The translations under genes were made by a program, and so were the position numbers. A stretch of 64,000 bases of DNA from NCBI GenBank assembly GCA_963579025.1, contig CAUZFZ010000028.1:16483-80482 (forward strand), read 5' to 3'. Positions 26,572 through 35,119 of this stretch are shown in pieces. Within the stretch, counting starts at the first letter, position 1, and every line of letters starts with the position of its first letter. Under the pieces are notes generated by a model. The model did not search any database, had not been told where the DNA came from, and saw only the letters and a program-made list of their open reading frames with translations. This DNA is from CAUZFZ01 sp963579025 (GTDB lineage: Bacteria; Planctomycetota; Planctomycetia; Planctomycetales; Planctomycetaceae).

Positions 26572-26611
26572 TCCCCTCTCCCCCTTTTGGGGAGAGGGTT
26601 AGGGAGAGGGG
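26572..26611. repeat. C/T-rich hairpin repeat F3 (inverted relative to F4)
   Basis: tcccctctccccc, TTTT, then ggggagagggttagggagagggg. It is the reverse complement of copy F4 at 27002-27039 apart from the loop and one base. It lies 16 bases past the stop of the DUF559 gene and just upstream of the DUF1501 start. Confidence 0.85.
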
Positions 26612-26627
26612 CCTCTTGCGAGAGTTA

Positions 26628-26993
26628 TCAATCCAGCTTCTTCCCCCGAACGGTCAACTCCAACCCAAGCTGTCGCGCAATCGAAACGGCCACCAATTCG
26701 ACGTCTCGCAGCACGTCTTCATTCACAAACCGGATGACTCGCCAGCCATCTTCTTCAAGATACGTTTGCCGGGCCGCATCGCGGTCATCGACGTAATCGT
26801 GATAGCCACCGTCGAGTTCGATAATGCACTTCAACTCCGTGCAGGCGAAGTCAGCGAAGAACGGACCAACAGGATGCTGACGCCGAAACTTCAGTCCGCA
26901 GAATCGCTTTGCTCTTAGAACCTGCCAGAGGAGTGACTCGGCATTCGTCTGGCGCTGGCGGAGTTCGCGAGCTCGGTTGGTTGTTTGAGACAT
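26628..26993 (-). CDS. DUF559 (Vsr/REase-like) endonuclease-domain protein
   Basis: The product is 121 residues from ATG 26993. ARELRQRQTNAESLLWQVLRAKRFCGLKFRRQHPVGPFFADFACTE is the DUF559 hallmark. FADFAC and IIELDGGYHDY hold the acidic D...ExDGxxH residues of the PD-(D/E)XK/Vsr-like nuclease fold, and GWRVIRFVNEDVLRDVE closes it. The family is related to very-short-patch repair endonucleases; its biological role is not established. The gene is bracketed by inverted copies of repeat F, eight bases upstream (F4) and 16 bases downstream (F3), making a unit of about 468 bases between a PSD1 and a DUF1501 gene. Longer upstream starts would translate the repeat (GRGLGRGVF) and are rejected. Confidence 0.88.
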   Translation of the reverse strand: MSQTTNRARELRQRQTNAESLLWQVLRAKRFCGLKFRRQHPVGPFFADFACTELKCIIELDGGYHDYVDDRDAARQTYLEEDGWRVIRFVNEDVLRDVELVAVSIARQLGLELTVRGKKLD

Positions 26994-27001
26994 GGTAAAA
27001 A

Positions 27002-27039
27002 CCCCTCTCCCTAACCCTCTCCCCTGAGGGGAGAGGGGA
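27002..27039. repeat. C/T-rich hairpin repeat F4
   Basis: cccctctccctaaccctctcccc, TGA, then ggggagagggga. It sits just upstream of the DUF559 start, in the opposite orientation to F3. The remaining 135 bases up to the PSD1 stop are C-rich and show no gene. Confidence 0.85.
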
Positions 27040-27174
27040 CTCCGTCCCCGCACGAAACCGTCCCCTCCCACCGTCGTCCCCGGTCGCCTCCGTCCCTGTA
27101 TGCCTCGATTCATCCCGCCTCGTCTCCGCACGACTCAATCCCGCACGCCCCGATCTCTCCCACACAATCCACAG

Positions 27175-29856
27175 TCATTCGCGGGTCAGTGTCTCGTCCA
27201 GGTTCAGCAGTACGTTTGCGATCGTCGTCCATGCAGCAAGCTCTGCAGTATCGAGGCCATCCGTAACCGGTTCCTCGCCTCGTTTGATCAAGGCCGTCGC
27301 TGCTGCTTTGTCGGCTTGGAACCGTGTTAATTGCTCGACGTGGATCTTTCGGAGCGTCTGAAGCTCGTCGTCGTCCGGACTTCGGGAGACGGTCGACCGA
27401 AAGGCAAACTTGAGTCGCTCATCGGGTGACGAACCGCCTTCGCGGACGATTCGCTCGGCGAGAACGCGGGCCGCTTCGACGAACGTCGGATCGTTCAGCG
27501 TCACCAGTGCCTGCAGCGGTGTGTTGGTCCGTGGGCGACTGACCGTGCAGACTTCGCGACTGGGTGCGTCAAAAATACGAAATGTTGGATAGGTCGTGGT
27601 GCGTCGCCAGAAGGTGTACATCCCGCGACGATAAACATCGTCGCCATCGCTTTGCGGCCACTTCCAGCGACCCTTGTCGCTGTAGTACCCCTCCGGCTGG
27701 TAGGGAAAAACGCTCGGCCCTCCGATCTCGTCGTTCAGCAGGCCGCTGACAGACAGGGCAGCATCGCGAATACCTTCGGCCGAGAGGCGGAATCGCGACT
27801 GGCGGGCGAGCAATGTGTTGTACGGATCGACCGCCACGGCATCCGATCGCCAGTGGGACGACTGTCGATAAGTAGACGACATGACGATTTTCTTCTGCAG
27901 CGCCTTGACGTTCCAGCCGGTGCGGATGAACTCGGTGGCGAGCCAGTCGAGCAGTTCTGGATGTGCCGGGAATTCGCCGCGGACTCCGAAGTCGTCCATC
28001 GTCCGCACAAGGCCCGCACCAAACAGTTGGCTCCACAAACGATTGACGGCCACGCGGGCGACGAGAGGGTTGTCTGCATCTGCGAGCCAGTGCGCCAGTC
28101 CAAGTCGTGTGCGCGGTTTGTCCGATGGCAGCGGCGGGAAGATGGACGGTACGTTCGGCGTGACTTCCTGGGCCTTCGTCTGAAAATCGCCACGTACCAG
28201 GACAAAGGCCGGTCGGCGTTGTTTCATCTCGACCATGACCATCGTCGTGGGAATGGCTTTGTCGAGCTTCTGTTTCTCCGCCGTCAGTTCCGCTTGCCGT
28301 TTGTTGAGCGGCTCAAACGTGTCTTTTGTCGCCGCATAAGCGTGCTGCACGAAGTAATCATGCAGTTGCTTTTTCTGCTCGTCCTTGCGGTCAGTCTCTT
28401 TGAGTTTGACAAGCTTGAGGATGTCCCTGGGCAGTTCGCTCTTCTCACGTGCCTTTTCAAACTCCTCCCACGCGATTTGCGTGTCGAAGTGCGTCGGCTC
28501 CGGATGTTTGGGTTTCTTGACTTCCGCGATATCACCCGAGCCTGCAGCTGCGTCTCGTTTGTCCGGGGTCGGTGTCTGCTCGCTGTCGGCCGGCTTCGAC
28601 TGGGCGGACGTGGACGGGAGTTCGACCTTCGCCATCAGCGAATCGATTTGCGCATCCAGTCCGGTCAATTCCGTCGTAACGCGTTCGAGCGCTGCCTTCT
28701 GGTCGCCGGTCGGCAGACTCAGCAGCGGCGGCAGCGGGATGTCGTGACCGGTTGCGCCCAGTTCGCCGTCGACCGAGTTGAAGAACGCATAGAATTGATA
28801 AAACTCCTGCTGCGAGATCGGGTCGTACTTGTGCTCGTGACATTGAGCACAACCCATCGTCAGGCCGAGGAACACCGTTGCCGTCGTGCTGGCTCGTTCG
28901 ACCGCGTACACGACCATGTACTCCTCGGCGTCGGATCCAGCTTCTTCGTTGTAGGTCGTGTTGCGATTGAAGCCGCTGGCAATCTGCTGCGACGTGTCGG
29001 CCTCCGGAAGCAGGTCACCGGCAATCTGCTCGATGGTGAACCGGTCAAACGGCATGTTTGTGTTGAATGCGTTAATGACCCAGTCGCGATACAGCCACAT
29101 GCTGCGAGTGCTGTCGCTCTCGAACCCGTTGGTGTCGCCAAAGCGAGCCAGATCCAGCCAGTCCTGGGCCATCCGCTCTCCGTAGTGCTGCGAAGCCAGT
29201 AGCCGGTCCACGAGTTTTTCGTAAGCCTGCGGTCGCTCATCGTTGATGAACCGATCGACGTCGCGAATCGATGGCGGCAGTCCGGTGAGGTCGAGCGACA
29301 GGCGGCGGATCAGCGTCGTGCGATCGGCCATGGGCGACGGTTCCAGCTTCGCCGCCTGAAGTCGAGCCAGAACAAAGGCGTCGATCTCGGTCCGCGACCA
29401 GACGTGCTTGCTCGTCTCTGGAAGCGTCGGGCGCTGCGGTTTCTCGAACGCCCAGTGGACTGTGTAGTCCGCTCCCTCGGCCACCCATTGCTTAAGCAGA
29501 GCGACTTCCTCGGGCGTGAGCTTCAGCTTCGAATCGGTCGGCGGCATCTGCTTGTCCGGATCGTTACTTGTGATCCGTTTGACGAGTTCACTGTCGCCAA
29601 CGTTTCCCGCGACGATTGCGGACTGATGCGCCGCCTCACCGAGGTCCAATCGCAGATCACCCTCTCGGCTCTTGTCGTCTGGTCCGTGACAGCGAAAGCA
29701 CTTGTCCGAAAGCAACGGCCTGATCTGCCGGCTGAAGTCGATCTTCGTCGTCTCGGGATCGGCCGCCAAACCGACTTGCGGATGCCAGACAATCAGTCCA
29801 ACCGCAATGGCAGCCATAAAGCGCAGCCGCTGAACGCTGGTCGACCGCGGTGACAT
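27175..29856 (-). CDS. PSD1 protein: PSCyt1 haem domain with DUF1549 and DUF1553
   Basis: The product is 893 residues from ATG 29856, with a signal peptide (LRFMAAIAVGLIVWHPQVGLAA). IDFSRQIRPLLSDKCFRCHGPDD carries the single CxxCH cytochrome motif near residue 45. DUF1549 follows (VLARLQAAKLEPSPMADRTTLIRRLSLDLTGLP, then YGERMAQDWLDLARFGDTNGFE) and DUF1553 ends the protein (RPRTNTPLQALVTLNDPTFVEAARVLAE). Between them lies a charged coiled-coil-like stretch (about residues 415-560, with a Ser/Pro/Glu-rich linker). These planctomycete proteins are exported; a role in polysaccharide use is proposed but unproven. Upstream start codons would add an unlikely N-terminus. It heads a minus-strand unit with the DUF559, DUF1501 and PQQ genes. 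Confidence 0.92.
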   Translation of the reverse strand: MSPRSTSVQRLRFMAAIAVGLIVWHPQVGLAADPETTKIDFSRQIRPLLSDKCFRCHGPDDKSREGDLRLDLGEAAHQSAIVAGNVGDSELVKRITSNDPDKQMPPTDSKLKLTPEEVALLKQWVAEGADYTVHWAFEKPQRPTLPETSKHVWSRTEIDAFVLARLQAAKLEPSPMADRTTLIRRLSLDLTGLPPSIRDVDRFINDERPQAYEKLVDRLLASQHYGERMAQDWLDLARFGDTNGFESDSTRSMWLYRDWVINAFNTNMPFDRFTIEQIAGDLLPEADTSQQIASGFNRNTTYNEEAGSDAEEYMVVYAVERASTTATVFLGLTMGCAQCHEHKYDPISQQEFYQFYAFFNSVDGELGATGHDIPLPPLLSLPTGDQKAALERVTTELTGLDAQIDSLMAKVELPSTSAQSKPADSEQTPTPDKRDAAAGSGDIAEVKKPKHPEPTHFDTQIAWEEFEKAREKSELPRDILKLVKLKETDRKDEQKKQLHDYFVQHAYAATKDTFEPLNKRQAELTAEKQKLDKAIPTTMVMVEMKQRRPAFVLVRGDFQTKAQEVTPNVPSIFPPLPSDKPRTRLGLAHWLADADNPLVARVAVNRLWSQLFGAGLVRTMDDFGVRGEFPAHPELLDWLATEFIRTGWNVKALQKKIVMSSTYRQSSHWRSDAVAVDPYNTLLARQSRFRLSAEGIRDAALSVSGLLNDEIGGPSVFPYQPEGYYSDKGRWKWPQSDGDDVYRRGMYTFWRRTTTYPTFRIFDAPSREVCTVSRPRTNTPLQALVTLNDPTFVEAARVLAERIVREGGSSPDERLKFAFRSTVSRSPDDDELQTLRKIHVEQLTRFQADKAAATALIKRGEEPVTDGLDTAELAAWTTIANVLLNLDETLTRE

Positions 29857-30314
29857 GTTCACAATCACGCTTAGGCATCCGACGGGAGACAAACGACTGA
29901 TGATGACTGAGACAGTGACAGAAGTCAGATCAGTCATTGCTGATCCGTCAGAATACTCACGGCGCCGGAACAGTGTCCAATCCGGCGTCCGCAATAGCTG
30001 AGCGACCGAATCGGACGAACCGCGAAATCCGTGCGAAAGAATTGGTCAGACAGCCTTTTCAGAATCGTGCGACATGCTCACAATGACGACACTGTTTGCA
30101 CTGTGGCTGTCGTTCTCTCCCACCGATGGGCTCTATAAAGTGGTTCGGTCTTCGGACTCTCCTGCCTCCTGCCCGTCCGGCCTCGCCTGCGACCAGTCGT
30201 GTTCCCCACTCAACGCTGTTTCCCGGTTCCGTGTCACGTTCGGCTCACGCGTGATGGACCTGGGAAACTCCTGCCGTACCTCAGGTGCGTTTCCGATGAG
30301 GAGTCTGTAATCCG
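29857..30314. other. Divergent intergenic region, PSD1 / korA
   Basis: 458 bases between two divergent genes. No coding sequence with a credible start and composition was found, and no hairpin repeat. It should hold both promoters, but I could not pick out a convincing -35/-10 pair on either strand. Confidence 0.5.
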
Positions 30315-32195
30315 ATGTCGACCGTCGAAGCGCCCCAGGCCGATGCCGCCGAACCAGCCCGTCAGAAAGAATCACTCGAAACCGTCGTCGTGCGATTCTG
30401 CGGTGATAGCGGCGACGGTATGCAGCTCGTCGGGACTCAGTTGACGAATGTCTCTGCGGCGTTCGGTAACGATGTCAGCACGCTGCCCGACTTCCCCGCC
30501 GAAATCCGGGCGCCTGCTGGAACGCTCGCGGGTGTCTCTGGATATCAGTTGTGCTTTTCGAATCACGACATCTTCACCCCCGGAGATGAGGTCGACACGC
30601 TTGTCGCAATGAATCCCGCGGCTCTGAAGACAAATGTCGCGGACTTGAAGCGTGGAGGTACGCTGATTGTCAACGCCGACGCGTTCGATAAGAGCAACGT
30701 GAAGAAAGCGATGTACGCCAGCAATCCGCTGGAAGACGAAAACGCCCTGCAGGCCTATCGTGTGCATCGTGTCGACATGACGCGTCTGACACGCGATGCG
30801 GTTGAAGGACTGGGCCTGTCAACGCGTGAAGCCGACCGTTGCAAGAACTTCTTCGCACTCGGACTGGTGTACTGGCTGTACGACCGCGATTCGACGCCGA
30901 CCGAAGAATGGGTCCGGTCCAAGTTCGCCAAGAAGCCGGAGACGGCAGAAGCCAACATTCGGGCCTTGAAGGCCGGATACAACTTTGGTTTCTCGACCGA
31001 GGCCTTCACTGTTCATTACCAGGTCGCCCCCGCGCAACTGCCATCCGGCCAGTACCGCAAGCTGACGGGCAACGAGGCGACGGCGCTGGGTCTGGTCACG
31101 GCCGCGAATCTGGCCGGTCAACGGCTCTTTTATGCCGGTTACCCGATCACGCCCGCGAGCGACATTCTGCACGAGCTGGCAAATTACAAGAATTTCGGAG
31201 TCCGCACGTTTCAGGCCGAAGACGAGATTGCGTCCATGGCGGCCGCAGTGGGAGCCGCGTTTGCCGGTGAACTGTCGGTGACCGCCAGTTCGGGACCGGG
31301 GATCTGCCTGAAGGGTGAGGCGATGGGCCTGGGCATGATCGCCGAACTTCCGATGATCATTATCAACGTGCAGCGTGGCGGTCCGAGCACCGGTCTGCCG
31401 ACGAAAACCGAACAGGCGGATCTGCTGCTCTCGATGTTTGGCCGCAATGGCGAATCTCCATTGCCGATTGTCGCCCCGCAAAGTCCGTCCGACTGTTTCG
31501 AGATGATTCAGGAAGCCATGCGGATTTCCGTCGAGTTCATGTTGCCAGTGATCTTCCTGTCCGATGGTTACATTGCCAACGGTGCCGAACCGTGGCGAAT
31601 TCCGGCGGTTGACGATCTCAAACCGATCAGCATTTCGCACCCGGCCGAGTTCAACAGCGACAACGGCTACCTTCCCTACAAACGCGACGAAAAGCACGCT
31701 CGACCGTGGGCCACAATTGGAACTCCGGGGCTGGAGCATCGGGTTGGCGGCCTCGAGAAAGCCGACGTCACGGGTCATGTGAGCTACGACCCGGATAACC
31801 ACCAGCACATGATCGAACTGAGGGCTGAAAAGGTCGCGAACATTGCGAACTTCATCCCGGAACAGGTAGTCGATGGTCCCGAGTCCGGGGACCTGCTGGT
31901 TATTTCCTGGGGCGGCACCTTCGGAGCCGTGCGTACCGCGGTTCGTGAAGTCCAGGCTGCCGGCAAGTCAGTTGCCCACTGTCACCTGCGATACGTGAAT
32001 CCCATGCCGCGAAATGTCGGTGACATCCTGAAACGGTTCAAGAAATTCCTTGTTCCGGAACTCAACATGGGTCAACTTCGATTGCTGTTGCGTTCCGAGT
32101 TCCTGGTCGACGCCAAAGGTCTTAATAAGCTCAAGGGCAAACCGTTTCTGGTTTCCGAAGTTGTTAATTCGATCAACGACAATCTTGCCAGCTGA
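30315..32195 (+). CDS. korA: 2-oxoacid:ferredoxin oxidoreductase, fused gamma-alpha subunit
   Basis: The product is 626 residues. The gamma domain comes first (VVVRFCGDSGDGMQLVGTQLTNVSAAFG, residues 25-200), then the alpha/POR_N domain from about residue 250 (GNEATALGLVTAANLAGQRLFYAGYPITPASDILHELA, then EDEIASMAAAVGAAFAG and SSGPGICLKGEAMGLGMIAELP). This gamma-alpha fusion is the two-subunit form of 2-oxoglutarate (KorAB) or related 2-oxoacid oxidoreductase, which gives an acyl-CoA, CO2 and reduced ferredoxin. QRGGPSTGLPTKTEQADL is the typical alpha block. The beta subunit gene follows after 147 bases. 2-Oxoglutarate is the likeliest substrate, since pyruvate enzymes usually have another layout, but the substrate is inferred. 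Confidence 0.9.
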   Translation: MSTVEAPQADAAEPARQKESLETVVVRFCGDSGDGMQLVGTQLTNVSAAFGNDVSTLPDFPAEIRAPAGTLAGVSGYQLCFSNHDIFTPGDEVDTLVAMNPAALKTNVADLKRGGTLIVNADAFDKSNVKKAMYASNPLEDENALQAYRVHRVDMTRLTRDAVEGLGLSTREADRCKNFFALGLVYWLYDRDSTPTEEWVRSKFAKKPETAEANIRALKAGYNFGFSTEAFTVHYQVAPAQLPSGQYRKLTGNEATALGLVTAANLAGQRLFYAGYPITPASDILHELANYKNFGVRTFQAEDEIASMAAAVGAAFAGELSVTASSGPGICLKGEAMGLGMIAELPMIIINVQRGGPSTGLPTKTEQADLLLSMFGRNGESPLPIVAPQSPSDCFEMIQEAMRISVEFMLPVIFLSDGYIANGAEPWRIPAVDDLKPISISHPAEFNSDNGYLPYKRDEKHARPWATIGTPGLEHRVGGLEKADVTGHVSYDPDNHQHMIELRAEKVANIANFIPEQVVDGPESGDLLVISWGGTFGAVRTAVREVQAAGKSVAHCHLRYVNPMPRNVGDILKRFKKFLVPELNMGQLRLLLRSEFLVDAKGLNKLKGKPFLVSEVVNSINDNLAS

Positions 32196-32342
32196 CACAC
32201 CCCGGACGCCGCCCTCGCCAGAGTACGGTCCCCAGTGTTCTGACAAACGCTGATCCTGAAAGCACTGATCCCACCCTACTGCTCAGTCTGAGTCGCTGCC
32301 GGAGATGACGCCGGCAGCAGGAATCCCCGAAGGCATCCCGCC

Positions 32343-33374
32343 ATGAGTACTGATACGCCCACCGAACTGCCCGTCCTGACCGCGAAAGATTTCGCCAGTG
32401 ATCAGGAAATCCGCTGGTGCCCGCGTTGCGGCGATTACTCGATCCTCGCCCAGATGAAGAAGGTCTTGCCCACGCTGGGTATGCCGAAAGAGAAATTCGT
32501 CTTTGTCTCGGGTATTGGTTGTTCGAGCCGGTTTCCGTACTACATGAACACGTACGGGTTCCACAGCATTCACGGTCGGGCGCCGGCGATCGCATCGGGT
32601 ATCAAAATCACACGGCCAGACCTGCAGGTCTGGGTGATCACTGGCGACGGCGATGCACTGTCAATCGGCGGCAACCATCTGATGCACGCCATTCGACGTA
32701 ACATCGACCTGAAAATCATCCTGTTCAACAACCAGATTTACGGCCTGACCAAAGGCCAGTACTCACCGACCAGCCCCGTGGGCAAACGTACGAAAAGCAC
32801 ACCGATGGGTTCGGTCGATTACCCGCTGAATCCGCTCTCTGTGGCACTGGGTTGTGAAGCGACGTTTGTGGCCCGCTCCGTCGATGTCGACATCAAACAC
32901 CTGTCGATGGTGCTCGAACGAGCCGCACACCACAAAGGTACCGCATTCGTCGAGGTGTACCAGGACTGCAACGTCTTCAACTCGGGCGCGTTCAGCTTCG
33001 CGACCGACAAGAAAATCCGGAACCAGAACATCATCTACCTGGAACACGGCAAGCCACTGGTCTTCGCCAACGGTACCAAAGGCATTCGCGTCAATGAGGG
33101 CAGCCGACCGGAAGTTGTCGACCTGCAGGCTGATGGCGTGAAGGAAGACGACCTGCTGTTCCACGATGAAAAAGCCGCCGAACCGAGCCTCGCGTTCACA
33201 CTGGCCCGCATGCGGAAGCCGGCGTTTCCCGAGCCCATGGGCATCTTTCGAGCCATCGACCGGCCGACCTATGACCAGACCGCAGCCGCTCAGATTGAAG
33301 ATGCAATCGCCGAAAAAGGCGAAGGCAACCTGCACGACCTCTTTCACCGCGGCGATACCTGGGAAGTGAAATAG
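32343..33374 (+). CDS. korB: 2-oxoacid:ferredoxin oxidoreductase, beta (TPP-binding) subunit
   Basis: The product is 343 residues. IRWCPRCGDYSILAQMKKVLP and VSGIGCSSRFPYYMNTYGFHSIHGRAPAIASGI contain cysteines expected to hold the [4Fe-4S] cluster. VITGDGDALSIGGNHLMHAIRRNIDL and FNNQIYGLTKGQYSPTSP form the thiamine diphosphate/Mg2+ site (GDGD...NNQ). The C-terminal 60 residues extend past the usual end of the domain (RMRKPAFPEPMGIFRAIDRPTYD), as in other large-type KorB proteins. It is downstream of korA and ends just before a strong terminator, so korAB is a two-gene operon. Confidence 0.92.
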   Translation: MSTDTPTELPVLTAKDFASDQEIRWCPRCGDYSILAQMKKVLPTLGMPKEKFVFVSGIGCSSRFPYYMNTYGFHSIHGRAPAIASGIKITRPDLQVWVITGDGDALSIGGNHLMHAIRRNIDLKIILFNNQIYGLTKGQYSPTSPVGKRTKSTPMGSVDYPLNPLSVALGCEATFVARSVDVDIKHLSMVLERAAHHKGTAFVEVYQDCNVFNSGAFSFATDKKIRNQNIIYLEHGKPLVFANGTKGIRVNEGSRPEVVDLQADGVKEDDLLFHDEKAAEPSLAFTLARMRKPAFPEPMGIFRAIDRPTYDQTAAAQIEDAIAEKGEGNLHDLFHRGDTWEVK

Positions 33375-33400
33375 ATCAGCCCATTGCCGGCCAATTGTTC

Positions 33401-33440
33401 AACAGGCCCGAGGCTTTGATCAGCCTCGGGCCTGTTTTTT
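33401..33440 (+). terminator. Rho-independent terminator after korB
   Basis: AACAGGCCCGAGGC (33401-33414) pairs perfectly with GCCTCGGGCCTGTT (33423-33436) over an eight-base loop and runs into TTTTTT. It lies 27 bases after the korB stop. Confidence 0.93.
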
Positions 33441-33493
33441 GTTGGCGTGGCCGATTCGGCCAAAGACGATCTGAAACGCGTCGATCGTCGCAC

Positions 33494-34885
33494 TCAGAAC
33501 AGTTCGGGGATTGGCTGCCCGGTGGTGATAATCTGCTCGATCTCTTTCGAGACGCCGGTCTGCAGCCGCAATTCACCGATGTCGAACAGAGAGTGCATCA
33601 CGGTCGCCAGGACGTTGCTGCTGGTAATCGGCGTCGAAGCTGGCTCTCCCCCGATGCGGTCCGATCGACCGATGACCTGTCCCATTCGCAGACCACCGCC
33701 GGCGAATGCCAGAGTGCATTGATTGCCCCAGTGGTCGCGACCGCCGTTCTTGTTGATTCTCGGGGTGCGACCGAATTCGCCGGTCATCACCAGCAGGATG
33801 CGCTCGCTGAGTCCTCGCTGCTCGACGTCTTCCATGAAAGCCGACACAGCCTTGTCGACCGCCGGCGTCAGTTGCGCGATGCCATCAGCCATCGTGAACT
33901 CTTTGCCGCCGCCGTGCATGTCCCAGCCAGGAGCCGTGACTGTCACAAACCCACATCCTGCCTCGCACATCCGCCGCGCCATCAGCATCTGGTGACCGAG
34001 AGCGACTGGCGAAAACTGCGTCGCATAGGAGTTGCGTTTGATCGCTGCCGCGGTCGGTTTGCACATGCTGGTGTCGTATCGCCTGATCGTCGCCGGGTCT
34101 TCCTGCGACAGATCGAACGCATCGCCCGCTCCGCGCGACAGCACATCGAACGCCTGCTGCTGAAAGCGGTCGGCTGAGTCGAGCTGACCACTTACGTCCG
34201 CATTCCGGCGGAGTCGGTCCAGGCCACTCAGCAAGCCGCGCCGATCGTCCAGCCGCCCGCCTTCGATCTGCAACTTCATGTTGTCGATCACTTCTCCACC
34301 AGCACTCGGATCGAACGGCCGGTACGCTCGCGACAGCGTTCCGTTCTGGGACACGCGGTCTGTGTTCCGATACAGGCCCTTGTGCTGATCGCCGATGGCC
34401 TGCGAGGTCACCACGACATTCTGCGGCAGACCGGTTGCGGGATTCGTCAGACCGGCAACGCGAGCAAACAGCGCCCCCATCATCGCGCCGGTGGGATTAC
34501 CCCCAGCCATTACGTGCATGGCCGCCGTTCCGTGGCTGGAGATCCCGTGTCGATACGACCGCACAACTGCCAGTCGATCGGCGAGTCCCGCGAGCATCGG
34601 AAATGTCCCGCCAAACGTCTCGCCGGCAAGTGATGTCTGTAATTCTCCCGTGATGCTCCGAATCTCCGCCGGGGCGGTCATTTTTGGATCGAACGTCTCA
34701 TACTGAGTCGGTCCGCCCTGCATGTTCAGAACCACGACGGATCGATCGTGCAGATGAGCCCCTCGGATTCCGGCCGCAGCCTGCGCAGCCAATAGACCGG
34801 ACAGCGTCAGTCCGCCCACGCTCGAAGTGCCAATCCGCAGAAACTCACGTCGAGTCCGCCCCTCAGTTCCGTATACGGTCAGCAT
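33494..34885 (-). CDS. DUF1501 secreted protein (stand-alone type)
   Basis: The product is 463 residues with a Tat signal (GRTRREFLRIGTSSVGGLTLSGLLAAQAAA). HDRSVVVLNMQGGPTQYETFDPKM replaces the usual SHxDxWDxKP block with QYETFD, so the first metal ligand differs from the other copies. RSYRHGISSHGTAAMHVMAGGNP, GCGFVTVTAPGWDMHGGG, ILLVMTGEFGRTPRINKNGGRDHWG and AFAGGGLRMGQVIG are all present. It is divergently arranged with a second DUF1501 gene across 234 bases, so the pair may share regulation. The stop lies 54 bases past the korB terminator, in convergent orientation. Confidence 0.9.
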   Translation of the reverse strand: MLTVYGTEGRTRREFLRIGTSSVGGLTLSGLLAAQAAAGIRGAHLHDRSVVVLNMQGGPTQYETFDPKMTAPAEIRSITGELQTSLAGETFGGTFPMLAGLADRLAVVRSYRHGISSHGTAAMHVMAGGNPTGAMMGALFARVAGLTNPATGLPQNVVVTSQAIGDQHKGLYRNTDRVSQNGTLSRAYRPFDPSAGGEVIDNMKLQIEGGRLDDRRGLLSGLDRLRRNADVSGQLDSADRFQQQAFDVLSRGAGDAFDLSQEDPATIRRYDTSMCKPTAAAIKRNSYATQFSPVALGHQMLMARRMCEAGCGFVTVTAPGWDMHGGGKEFTMADGIAQLTPAVDKAVSAFMEDVEQRGLSERILLVMTGEFGRTPRINKNGGRDHWGNQCTLAFAGGGLRMGQVIGRSDRIGGEPASTPITSSNVLATVMHSLFDIGELRLQTGVSKEIEQIITTGQPIPELF

Positions 34886-35119
34886 GCAGATGTTCTCGCC
34901 CTGGGTTCGCGAAGACTCAATAAACTCGATGTATAGCGACGAAGTCCGAGTTCAGATTGTATCGGCCAAAGGCCCGCACATCATCGTGAGTCGAACCGGC
35001 TCCCATTGATCATTCAACCGGGAATTGTGGAGCTGGCCCAATGACCGATAAGATCTCTGGTCACACCTGCTGCCTCCCACCCCGTCTCCTCTCCCTCCGT
35101 TGTATCAAGTAGAGCGATC

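Noticed and set aside
27652..29202. 516-codon plus-strand frame opposite PSD1
   Set aside because: A shadow of the conserved DUF1549/DUF1553 gene; no family resemblance.
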